In this document: positions 1 through 10,500 of the stretch, piece by piece
Layout of the letters: each line of letters starts with the position of its first letter
How positions within the stretch are numbered: position 1 is the stretch's first letter
Assembly (NCBI GenBank): GCA_013397115.1
Contig: VWZW01002447.1
Span: 186,001-250,000 of the forward strand
Origin: Edolisoma coerulescens
Lineage: Eukaryota > Chordata > Aves > Passeriformes > Campephagidae
DNA length: 64,000 nt
Direction of reading: 5' to 3'
Made by a program: the position numbers and the translations under genes
The notes under the pieces: generated by a model
What the model saw: only the letters and a program-made list of their open reading frames with translations
What the model was told of the DNA's origin: nothing
Databases searched by the model: none

Positions 1-2716
1 GTAAACTTGCTTTTAGGTTTATATACATAGTACAGAGAGCAGGGTTTGTGAAACAACATGTATGGTACTTTGGGAAGAGCAGAAGGAAGAAGAGAAAGAT
101 AAAGGGGTACTGGCTCCTGGCACAGAAGAAAACTATGAGGAATGTAAGAGTGGTGTGAGGAGCAGGAGGTGACTGTGTGTGCTGGCTCAATATCTGAGAA
201 TCACTGAGGTAGAAGAGGATCCTCTGAGGCTTTAGAGCCATTGACTCAAGTGGGAGTTGTAGGGCAACATGAACAGTCTTGGCAATGCACTTTCAAGATG
301 TGTCTCAAGTGTAAGGAAAAAGAGCAGCAGCTGGGCAGCTGAAGAACAGATCCTTGAGATATAAAGCTACAGAGAGTTCAGACCAGCTTGCCTTTTGCAT
401 TGTATTTTCTTTTTTTAAGGTCATGTGTATTTCTTACCATTTACTAATTTAAATAATAGGCACAATGTAGGTTTAGAAAAGAACACACTAAATAACTTTT
501 TCAAAAGAGAAGCTATATGAACAAGATCATCCAAAAAAGATCTCCAAAACATGTAAAAGTGGTAGCAGTTTCCCAATAAAAGGGGATCAAAGAGTCAAGA
601 TCTTAAATTAAGGTTGTAATAGAGAGTTTCCAGTCTCAAACATGTAGATTGAGACTGAGGACTAAGGTGTATAGACTGAGTGACTGTGAGTTGTGTGCTG
701 TTTGTGAAGGCAACTCACCTTAAGAGTTATGTGTATGGGGCACTTGGCATCTAGGAGAAAAGCTATTAGTCACAGTATGTATGGTATCAGTATAGGAGAG
801 ATATTCTGGAGTTTTATCTCAGGATAAGAGAGACCTTCATAATTTGAAATACTATGAGAGGTGTAGGATGTATAGAGATCTGGAATCTTACGCATGGAAG
901 AGATAATCATGCAAGGTGTAAAGATTCAAGCATGTCAGAAACTCTTGAACTCTGTTGAAAGAAGATTTGATCTGAAAGGAAAGGTTACACCTTAATTCTA
1001 ATGGAACCAGACTGTTATAACACAAAATTAAAAAGGTCATGGAAAAGTGCTGCTTGAGAAAAATTGTCAGGCACAGAAAAACATCTGGTTTGAGTCGACA
1101 GGGCCAAAGCATCTATGACTGACATTTAACGTGTTTCTGAAAACGCCATTAGGGAAAAAACTCACCCAAACCACAAACAAACCAATAAATAAAACAAGCA
1201 AGACTCCTAAATGCCAGCTGACTGGGACATGCACTATTGAGTCAGCAGGCTAAAGTAACACTTACTAGTGCTAAACAACATGAATTCTGGCATCCTAAAA
1301 ATAAAATGGGACACTACAGTGCTTGGCATCAATTACCCTGATAAAATAGGCATGCCATAGACCTGAGTGAAGGAGAGTAATTAGTAGGATATGGCTAGCA
1401 CCTGTGTGGGAACTGTGAAGTAGCACATACTGGGAGTAGCACTACATTTGAAGGATTTCATAAAACATTGTAGCAGAAAAATGGTCTTGCAAAAGAGAAA
1501 ACCCTACTGTAATATTAAAAATGTAATAGTAAGACTAACACTGGTCATTGCTCAAGACAAAAATCCAGAAACAATTGACCAGTTGAAAATTTGGGGTATT
1601 CTTAGTGGCAGACATTTGTCCACGAAAGACAGGAATGATGACACGTCAAGATGGGATATAGAAATAAAATTTGGGATTTAATGACTGACTACTATCAAAT
1701 ACACCATCCTCATTTTTATTTGGATTAAATGCATGGAGGCTAATTTGAGAAAATTATGAGGGCAAACTGCTTAATACACTATAATTTAATAATTAATAGT
1801 TTAATAATTTATAATTTAACACTATAGTAGAGAGAGTAGGTCAAACAAATCCAGCACACAAACATTCACTTTTAAGAAAGAGATCTGCATTTGAGTTATC
1901 CAAAACCAAACAAAACAGACTATAAAAGCACCACTAAGAAGCAGTGTAAAAGGTAGAGACTACTACAAATAAATCGTCTTTTAGAAGCCCAAATAAATGT
2001 AAATATTCAATGAGAAAACAAACAAATAACAAGCTTTGGAGTTAGAGGGAATATACCAGGAGGATATTTTGGCTTTTGAAAAATAGATAGCGTAGTCTAA
2101 TGAAAATTGGAAGTATAATAAAATATAATGGATGAAATAGGAACTTAAATTAATTTTTTTCTTTTTTCCTGTGCTGTATTTTTCACTAACTGCATTCAGG
2201 TCTATATGTACTTCTTTATTTACAGACTACAGTTAAAGACATTGGTTTCTTTATAGTTACTCAATTGCGCATCGAATTGTGCTCAAAATTTAAAATCTGT
2301 CTAAAGGACTTCATTGCAGAGTAAGCCTATAGCGTAGTGGTGACTATCCCTGCCTTTTAGGGTTTGATATCCTAATAGATATAAATGAGGAAGCATACTT
2401 ACTGATCACTTCTTGACTCTTCCATCACTGAATCAACTTATGGAAACAGGCACTTTGAATTGATGTGATATTGTTGTTCGTGCATTGTCATGGTATTAAA
2501 TGGCACCTCCTGTTCTTTAACTTGCAGCAATTCCCCCCACCCTCAGATAGGTGCTCTGAGAGACCAGGAAAACTATACAGCTGTTTAATCTTCTCTGTTC
2601 TCACGGCGGTTATACCGAAGTCTCACCAATACCCACTCACCAATACCCTTTCGTTGTTGAAAACTTTAAACCTGATTTAGTTGAAGACATGTGTACTCAT
2701 TTACTGGACAGTTTGT
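1..2716. other. AT-rich stretch, no gene seen
   Basis: No open frame here exceeds about 77 codons and none resembles a known protein. I see no CR1 or LTR hallmarks. The sequence is AT-rich and purine-rich in its first kilobase. The stretch is best read as intergenic or intronic DNA, possibly with repeats too old to recognise by eye. Confidence 0.6.
1774..1826. repeat. AT-rich low-complexity patch
   Basis: The motif TATAATTTA and close variants such as TTTAATAATT recur several times within about 50 bases. It is a simple AT-rich tract with short direct repeats, and I could not pair it into a long perfect palindrome. Confidence 0.5.
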
Positions 2717-2758
2717 TTCAATGACCTTTAAAAGCCCCTTCCAATCCATAAGTCTGTG
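2717..2758 (+). mobile_element. possible CR1 3'-end relic
   Basis: The segment resembles the last 40 bases of a sense CR1: an ATGACCTTTAAAAG-like stretch, then CCCCTTCCAATCC, then a terminal AGTCTGTGA. Upstream CR1 sequence is not recognisable. It may be a very short 5'-truncated copy or a chance match. Confidence 0.4.
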
Positions 2759-3456
2759 ACTGCAGCTACCAATTGAATTGAGCAGGGATTTAGTAAAAAT
2801 CATGACCAACTTAGATTGACTCCATGATAAGAAAAGGTTGTCTGGATCATTTTCCTAGCAGGCATCTCAATTTCCTGTCTTTTCCAAGTAACATGATCAA
2901 TTTAAGAGAAAAAGTGAATGCTAAAGTAGAACCTCTCCTGATAACTCTGAACTTTTACTTTCTCCTTTTAAGTAAACTGAATAGTAGGAGTTGAGGTGGG
3001 CTGAGTGTTATTTTCTTCCTTTCTTTTATGAACTCATGCATTTTCAAGGTATGTGCTTGTTGATCTCTTTGTGAATATCTTCAGATAAACTGTATTATTT
3101 TTAATAACCTAGGAAGTGTAACCAGAAATTTGCACTGAATTCTGACTGAACAACTCTATCTCTTTCTTTTCAGAGTACATTTTATTTTTCAAAGTCACAA
3201 TTAAAAGTTAAAATACTAACTTAGAATATATTTCATGATATCACTCCATCATTGCCTTTTAGAACAAACCATATAATAATTTTCTCACCATAAAATAAAA
3301 GAAACAAGCCACATTTTTTTACCTTGTTTTACATTAAGATAAACAGAACTTTATATAGGAAAGAAATGCAGAGAATACGTTTTCTTCAGACCAAAATTTA
3401 GTTATTCATAATTTTCTTAATAAGGTAGTAAAAAATAAATTGAAAACAACCAGTGT
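2759..3456. other. non-coding stretch, nothing recognised
   Basis: AT-rich sequence with stops in all frames. No repeat family, RNA gene or regulatory motif is recognisable. Confidence 0.5.
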
Positions 3457-4645
3457 GATTTGCACACCATCAGAAAGGTGTGTGGTGCAGTTGACATGCT
3501 GGAGAAAAATGATGCCATCCAGAGGAACCTCAACAGGTTTGAGAGGTGGTCTCATGTAAACTTCATGAAGTTTAACAAGGCCAAGTGCAAGGTCACATGG
3601 GTCAGGGCAACCCCAAGCACAAATATAGGCTGTGTGGAGAATGGATTGAGAGCAGCCCTGAGAAGAAGGTCTTTGTGTTGGCACATCAAAAGTTCAACAT
3701 AACCTGGCAATGTGTGCTTGCAGCCCAGAAATCCAACTACATCTTGAGCTGTGTTTTAAAACAGCATTTCTAGCAGGTTGAAGGAAATTATTCTCCCTCT
3801 CTACTCTGGTGAGACCCCACCTGGAAAACTGCATCCAGCTCTGGTGCCACCAANTTTGAGAGGTGGTCTCATGTAAACTTCATGAAGTTTAACAAGGCCA
3901 AGTGCAAGGTCACATGGGTCAGGGCAACCCCAAGCACAAATATAGGCTGTGTGGAGAATGGATTGAGAGCAGCCCTGAGAAGAAGGTCTTTGTGTTGGCA
4001 CATCAAAAGTTCAACATAACCTGGCAATGTGTGCTTGCAGCCCAGAAATCCAACTACATCTTGAGCTGTGTTTTAAAACAGCATTTCTAGCAGGTTGAAG
4101 GAAATTATTCTCCCTCTCTACTCTGGTGAGACCCCACCTGGAAAACTGCATCCAGCTCTGGTGCCACCAACATATGAATGACATGGACTTGCTGAAGTGA
4201 GTCCAAAGGATGGCCATGAATATGAACAGAGGGCTGGAGCACCTCTGCTATGAAGACAGGCTGAGAGAGCTGGTGTTCATCCTGAAGGAGAGAAGGCTTT
4301 CAGGAGATTTTACAGCAGCCTTCCAGTACCATGTGGTGTTCTAAAAGAGAGATGTACAGGGACTTTTTACAAGGGCAAGAAGTGATAGAAAAAGGACAAT
4401 GGCTAGAAACAGAAAGATCATAGGCTTGGACTAGATATTAGGAAGAAATTCCTTACTGTGAGGGTGGTGAACTCTGGAGCAGGTTGCTCAGAGAAGCTAT
4501 GGATGCCCCATCCCTGGAAGTGTTCAAAGCTACGTTAAATTGGGCTATGAGTAACCTGGTCTAGTGGAAGGTTTCTCAGTCCATGGTGGGGGGTTTGAAC
4601 AAAATCATCTTTAAGGTCTCCTCCAACATGAACCATTCTAAGATA
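3457..4645 (+). mobile_element. CR1 LINE, 3' part, dead (contains assembly duplicate)
   Basis: This is a 5'-truncated sense CR1. It begins just after the reverse-transcriptase catalytic block and runs through the ORF2 C-terminal region to the 3' UTR. The reading MHTIRKVCGAVDML, followed in a different frame by NPKHKYRLCGEWIESS, is typical of CR1 ORF2. The change of frame near 3590 shows a small deletion (about five bases missing between the CAAGGTC and ACATGGG motifs). The 3' end has GGTCTCCTCCAAC followed by a decayed ATTCTATG-type terminus (ATTCTAAGAT) near 4643. The apparent length includes a 317-bp artefactual duplication, so the real copy is about 0.87 kb. It cannot encode a functional protein. 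Confidence 0.9.
3538..4170. repeat. perfect 316-bp direct duplicate around a single N
   Basis: Bases 3538-3853 are repeated exactly as 3855-4170, with a lone N at 3854 between them. Both copies start at TTTGAGAGGTGG and end at GGTGCCACCAA. The perfect identity inside an otherwise decayed CR1, together with the single N, indicates two contig ends that overlap but were not merged. The duplicated 62-codon open frames at 3585 and 3902 result from it. Confidence 0.93.
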
Positions 4646-5285
4646 CTTTTATATTCTTGAAGTACCCCAAAGAACTAAAAGTCAGTTTGGAAATCTTTAT
4701 GAAAACCATATTGTCCATATTTAAGTGGACTGGAACACATATTCTTTTACCATTTGGATAGTACAGAGATAAAAAAACTGTGCTATGAGATATCCCTGAA
4801 GCTAATGTTACTTCAATCTTTTTATGGGAAGTCCATATGAAATATAGAATCAGACTAAAGATGTAGATTTTGAAAAATATTTTAACAACTTCTGAAAAAT
4901 ATGTATTTCCCTATTGAATTATAAAGATTTTAAAACTATTCAAAAAAAAAAAGGGAGTAGTTTTACCACAAATCTTTGGTTTATAAATATTATGTCAGAA
5001 AAAATATTTCTTTTCTATAAATTAAAGACATGCAACACGGGAAGTCAAGCTGAAATGGTGCCATTACGGGAATTATGCCATGGGAAATGCCATTATATCC
5101 CATATATACAATAAAAATCAACCATGCAAAAAAATATACTTCATCTTCTCAAGTCTAAATATGCTTAGATTTTTTGACACTTCAGAGCCAATTCCCAATA
5201 CCCCTGACCCACCCAACAGAAGGAAGAAAAGAACCCATTAGTAAACTTGAGGCTGGGAAGTCGGAAGATGCAAAGGGTTAGATGA
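4646..5285. other. non-coding stretch, nothing recognised
   Basis: AT-rich sequence with short A runs (4940-4951). The last part, around 5270-5300, contains GGGTTAGATGAACCC and then degenerate ACCCAACC/ACACCTA words. Telomere-like sequence may therefore begin before the gap. Confidence 0.5.
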
Positions 5286-5305
5286 ACCCAACCACTACAC
5301 CTATC

Positions 5306-5359
5306 NNNNNNNNNNNNNNNNNNNNNNNNNNNNNNNNNNNNNNNNNNNNNNNNNNNNNN
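5306..5359. other. assembly gap (54 N)
   Basis: A run of N directly left of the telomere-repeat array. The array probably extends into the gap, so the true distance and array length are unknown. Confidence 0.99.
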
Positions 5360-5561
5360 CTCTACCCCTAGCCCTAGCCCTAGCCCTAGCCCTAGCCCTA
5401 GCCCTAGCCCTAGCCCTAGCCCTAGACCTAACCATACCTCTACCCCTACACCTAGCCCTAACCCTACCCATAGCCCTAACCCTAACCCTAACCCTAACCC
5501 TAACCCTAACCCTAACCCTAACCCTAACCCTAACCCTAACCCTAACCCTAACCCTAACCCT
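5360..5561. repeat. interstitial telomeric repeat array
   Basis: Two homogeneous blocks are separated by a degenerate one. Bases 5366-5425 are ten copies of CCCTAG. Bases 5426-5473 are mixed variants (ACCTAA, CCATAC, CTCTAC, CCCTAC). Bases 5474-5561 are about 14.5 perfect copies of CCCTAA, the vertebrate telomere unit with the G-rich strand on the minus strand. The G-rich strand can in principle form G-quadruplexes. The long arginine-valine open frame read across it is a translation artefact. The left edge is hidden by the gap, and the right edge joins an LTR remnant directly. Confidence 0.97.
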
Positions 5562-5763
5562 TCTCACTTGATCAAATTGATAATAAATTAATTCCCCCTA
5601 CTCAAATCTGGTTTTGCCTGTGTTGGTAAATGCTGAGAGAGCTCTCTGTTCCTATCTCAACCCCTGAGCTTCACATTTTATTTTGTCTCCCCTGTTCAGT
5701 GAGGAAATGGAGTGATAGAGTGGGCTGCTGGGCACCTGGTGGATAGTCAAGGTCAACACAACA
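5562..5763 (+). mobile_element. LTR remnant (3' end) fused to telomere repeats
   Basis: This aligns by eye to the 3' part of the LTR at 31225-32832: a TTCTCA start, an AATAAA signal at 5582-5587, a CTGTTCCTATCTCAACCC segment, ATTTTGTCTCCCCTGTTCAG, GGGCACCTGG, and an end near GTCAACACAACA. The whole 5' part of the LTR is absent, and its place is taken by the CCCTAA array. No protein remnant is present. The family appears to be an avian ERV LTR; I did not fix a family name. Confidence 0.75.
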
Positions 5764-6315
5764 CTTAATCTAATGCTTGTATCACTTTATGCCTGTAAAT
5801 AGATATGAAGCAGTCCAAACCACCAGTTAAATCAGCAAGCATTTTAAGTTTATAACAATAAATGGAAATTGTTTAAAGCTGAAGAAAAAAAAATATTTGT
5901 CCAGTTTCTCTATGACAAAACTTTTGCTAAAAGAAAAAAAGAAAACAAAAATACAACAAAGAACCTATAAGGTAGATCTGGTGTATAAATTGGTTTGGAC
6001 TTCTGGTTCCTTATTTTGGTGTATTATTTTTAACATACAAAAAAAGAACTAAAAAATGTTTTCTTAGACCTTTCTTCAGGTTCTTTTAAACAGTAAGTTT
6101 CTATGGACCTAGTATATTTTAATTATATTACTCTCGCTTTTCCTTTGCACTCTCTAGTCCTTGTTTCCCTGAATTGCATTCATAAGTTTCAGACCACCTT
6201 CTGCTAGAAATTCTTACTTATTTTGAAACTATCACAGCTGGTTTTTAGCACTGCTAATGTTCATGAGAAAAAAGTATTTCATCCCAGATGTCATATACCA
6301 TAGCATTACAGAGCC

Positions 6316-6374
6316 CTTCCTCCCTCCCTGCCTGCCTTCCTTCCTTCCTTCCTTCCTTCCTTCCTTCCTTCCTT
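6316..6374. repeat. CCTT microsatellite
   Basis: About ten perfect CCTT units at 6334-6374, preceded by imperfect CCTCCCTCC and CCTGCCTG units. The tract is purely pyrimidine on the plus strand, and its length is likely to vary between individuals. Confidence 0.95.
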
Positions 6375-7546
6375 GCTGTTTTTGACTTCACTCTGGAGCC
6401 AGGAGCCATAGTCTTTCTCAAGTATGTGATGAAATAGGTTTCATAAATGAAACTGAGGTGATAAATTTAGAGTAGCTATGCCAATAGAGCAAATGAAGTG
6501 TCAATATTTTTGGCTATTTTTTGTTCATATAATCAATAAATTTGTTTTAAAAATCACAAAAATTCAAAGGGAAAATATTTTATCACAGAAAAAAAAAAGA
6601 ACAAATACAGCTTTTTAAAATTCTATAGTTATTTCACCATGGTTTGTCCATTTGCATGAGTAAACTGGTTAAATAAATGAAATACTCTCTTTAATATTTA
6701 CTGAATCTTAGGAACACAATCTATTGATTTCTGAGCCACTTGTCATGAAAATGGAAAACCACTGAATTTTAAAGAAAAAAATGGCCTACACTCAATGCAT
6801 TGTAGTATCTACTGGAAAATGTATACCGGGGACAAAACCTCAGTTTTCAATTAGTTTTCATTTCTTCATACATTTTTAAAAAGTTGAAATCATAAATATA
6901 CAGAATACACTTCTCTTTACTTACTGAGGTAAATTATTAAAACTTGCTGTAGAACTTTTTGATAGTCTAATAATATTTGAGCACAAGCAAAATTAAAGAT
7001 TTTATCATATTGGATTATTTCATAGAAGCAATTTTTTTCCTAATCTCATATGCTGAAGGACTTCATTTAGATGTAGGATATGCTATTTCTGACAAGCTAG
7101 AAACTAGTGTGATTTTAACTATAATCTGAATGCAATGAATTAGTTCAGGACTAAACTCATCATCTGGGTCAGACACAGGTACACGAAGATTTATTTGAGC
7201 GCTTAAAATATTGAATTCTTCATTTCCATATTTTGATCAATTTACTTCAAACTTCTCAGCTTATCTCTGTTCCAAATTGCATGATGCTGACTCTGCTGTA
7301 CCTGAAAGCTCACATCCAGATCTAGATTTCAGCTTAAGAGGGAAATTCTGGTTTCTTGTGCTCACATTAAAAAACTCTAAGTTAATTGATTGCAGGTGAA
7401 ATGATCTATAGACTTTTCAATTCAGTATTGCAGTATTCAATCTCCTGTTTGAATGAAAGTAGATATAATTGGAAGAAAGATTTATGCACAAAGATTGCTC
7501 TCTAGCCCTTGGCATTTGTCCAGGATGTCCAACTGTCATATCAACT

Positions 7547-7547
7547 N
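7547..7547. other. single N without flanking duplication
   Basis: One ambiguous base sits in unique-looking sequence. Unlike the other three lone Ns in the window, its flanks are not copies of each other. It could be a base-call ambiguity or a closed gap of unknown size. Confidence 0.9.
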
Positions 7548-10500
7548 CCTCCAAATAGAGAACATTCCTTTTTTTCCTGTATTTTATATGCGTCGGGGAG
7601 ACAGGAGTGGCAGTAGAGGACATGTCAAAGCATTTCTGCAATAGCTAATGAACATTTTGTAGAGCACCTATAGTATTCTGTATCTGCCATATATAATAAA
7701 AGGAGTTTCTGTGAGATGAAAAGAACAGGAGCCTTTCAAGTAGTATGACAACTAAACATTTCTTTTGGTTTCATTTCTGTCTCTAAGAGGTTTCACATAT
7801 TTTCTTCCATGTTACAATGTACTGCATGAAATATACTGTTTGAAATATACTTTCAAAATTATACTGTTTTGAAAGCCAACATTATAGAGAGAGAAATAGG
7901 TAGGCATACGTCTGTTAGTAGAACATAAACATAGTAGAACATATCTGGTAAGGCCAGATAAAATTTTGATAACAAGGTGTGGGCTGTTTCTTATCATTTT
8001 GAGAAATTTTCTCTTGCTGTTCGCATCCTTGGATTTATTGTCTCCAAAGAATTTTGCAATTTTTTTTTTCCATAGCTGGCCAGTTTCCAGTAGCTGAACA
8101 TTTCCAGTTCTAAACCAGCTTATCTAACAACTGGATGTTTGGGAATTCTAATGTGGCAACTGATCATGCATTTGTTGGGAAGAATGCATTGCATTCATGT
8201 AAAGCTGTTAAAGAACAACAGTGCAATAGCCATAAATAATTAAATAGACTAACTGTACATTCATGCAGTAATATTGGATACATAGGTATGTACACACACA
8301 ACTTGCATAGTAGGTCAGATCCTTGATGCGTTTGCCATGTTTAGTATCTTGGTACAGACTACAAGAAATTCCAGGTGAAATACAGAACATTGATTTCTAA
8401 TTAAACTCGGTCTGTTGCTAAAAATGTCTGTTTTACATGCTGACCAACTGATACTGTATTACAAAGCCAAATGCTTCTTCTGTGTGTAGAGAAGACATTA
8501 TTGCCATAATTCTTGCTGTTAAGTGGTTCTCTAACAACACTAGTGTAAAGAATGAAGATAACAGATATGTGAGTAGATTCAACTTCATCTTTGACTGTTG
8601 TCACTACTTTTTAAGTCCTTTGAGGTGACTAATATCAGACTGTATGGAAAGTTCAGGCTGGCAGTCATAAAATAAAGAAAATATGGATTTAGTCTGACTG
8701 GTACACGACAGCCATGGTTCGCATGGCTAAACACATATGCTTTGTGCAATGTGGATGTTGGTCTAGCTGAAAAATACAAGAAACTTCAAAATGCAGGGTG
8801 CTATGTTGTTCTTATTTTTTTGGCTCATACATCCTAAAAATTTTCCTGTCTGACCAATATATTTCACGCTTTCTGTTTGTGTTCATGAGCTCTATTGATG
8901 ACCACTTCATGCAGCAACTACAGACCACTACTAGTAAACAAAGTAAAACTGAATTTTAAACAAATTTTAGAGAGAGATTGATTGGGATATGGATTTTTTT
9001 TCATTATTTTTAAAAAGTCTCAGCTAAAAAAATCTGAAAAAAGCAAACGAGGGAAGGAGTAAAGAGACTTTTCATGTAATACACATTTTTTTGAAAGTCA
9101 GTTGATTGTTCAGCAGAGTGAGGTGTCATGTACTATGCACTACTGTATTCTTTTTACTGTTTTTCAGCTGAAAGGAGTACTTTTTTTTTCCTTCAAGCAG
9201 ATTTGAAAGAAAAAGTTTGGAAATGTTCCAAATAAGAAACAAATACATAGTACCTTGGGGCTTAAGGACATTTTATTTTCATGAGTTAAGACTTCCTCAT
9301 TAGTTTCAGAATGAAACAGAGCCACAGGCCAGGGAAGAGGTCACTCTAATGAGAAAAATAAGATGTGTAGATCTCCTGAAGAGCTATTGTTTTATTTGTG
9401 GAATATTAGTATAGTTTTATCCTGTTTCTGCTGAGAACTTTTCCATTTTGAAGTTGTGTTTATAATGTAAAAGTTGTTTGGTTTTTTTTCTTTTTCCTCT
9501 AGAATATTCTCTTCTCTCATGCTGACATATAATTTTAAAGGTGGCTATACTCTGAATGAGAGAATTTATGCTCAGTGTACATTTTAAATTTTAGAGAAAT
9601 TATTGATAGAAAAAGTAAGATGACAGCAAAGATGAAGGTTCTATTTTTCTGGGTTTGAAATACCATAATTATTGTTGTTACTATTATTATTGAAAGCATT
9701 GGTGACACATTTCCAGTACAGTATGCAAACAATCATAAATCTTGTCCTCAGGTACATAGGTTATCTGGAAAAAATCTGTACACATAGTCAGGCATTTTTC
9801 CTGAGAAAACACTAATCACTAATTTAAATGGATTGTAAGTACTTCCATATTTTGGGGTCCTGAATGTTGTTGTAGGCACAGAGAAAACAATTCAGACATG
9901 TCCTCATACTAAAGAGTATGTGAAATATTTCTAAAGACATTTTCAACTAGCAAGCATAAAGCACACAGATACATAAATAATAATACTAAATGTGCAACTT
10001 AGGCCCTTTCTGTGTAAAAGCCTTCCTACCTGTGATTCCCACTAGCTTGCTTTCTTTAGCCTTAAGCATCTCTTTTCTTCATGTCTTCAGATTTCACTTC
10101 TTACTTTCCTATTACCTCAGCTACTCTGCTTCAATTTTGAATATGTGTATACCTGAGGCATTTGATAAGGGACAAATTTACCTGAGAATTGATTTTCCTG
10201 ATTGGTAGTTTGAAGAAGTTTTAGATTTTCCAAACAATGATTATCCATGTGTGAAATATGTTTTTCATACACTATGTATTAAGACTGCTGAGGAAAATGC
10301 AAACCGTATGAAATGAAGTTCATATTAGTCACCTTCATTACACTGAAATGCTGGTTGAAATTGATATTTCAGATCTATGTTTATATATGCATATTTTTAT
10401 ACTCATATATTTATGTAAAATATATATATGAATGAATTACAGAAATAAATAGACCTATGTTTCACACATTTATGCTTACAGTTCATTAATTATGTTGTTT

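Noticed and set aside
2318..2372. tRNA-like words (TAGCGTAGTGGT, then GGTTTGATATCC)
   Set aside because: The spacing between the A-box-like and B-box-like words is about 12 bases too short and no cloverleaf arms pair; at most a decayed tRNA-derived relic.
3585..4090. Two identical 62-codon open frames suggesting a tandem gene pair
   Set aside because: They are CR1 ORF2 remnants doubled by the assembly artefact around the N at 3854.
5301..5567. Minus-strand open frame of alternating Arg-Val and Arg-Ala
   Set aside because: It is the translation of a hexamer telomere repeat plus the N gap; hexamer repeats keep one frame open for their whole length.
6334..6374. Regular short repeats considered as a CRISPR-like array
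   Set aside because: Four-base tandem units without spacers; a plain microsatellite in vertebrate DNA.
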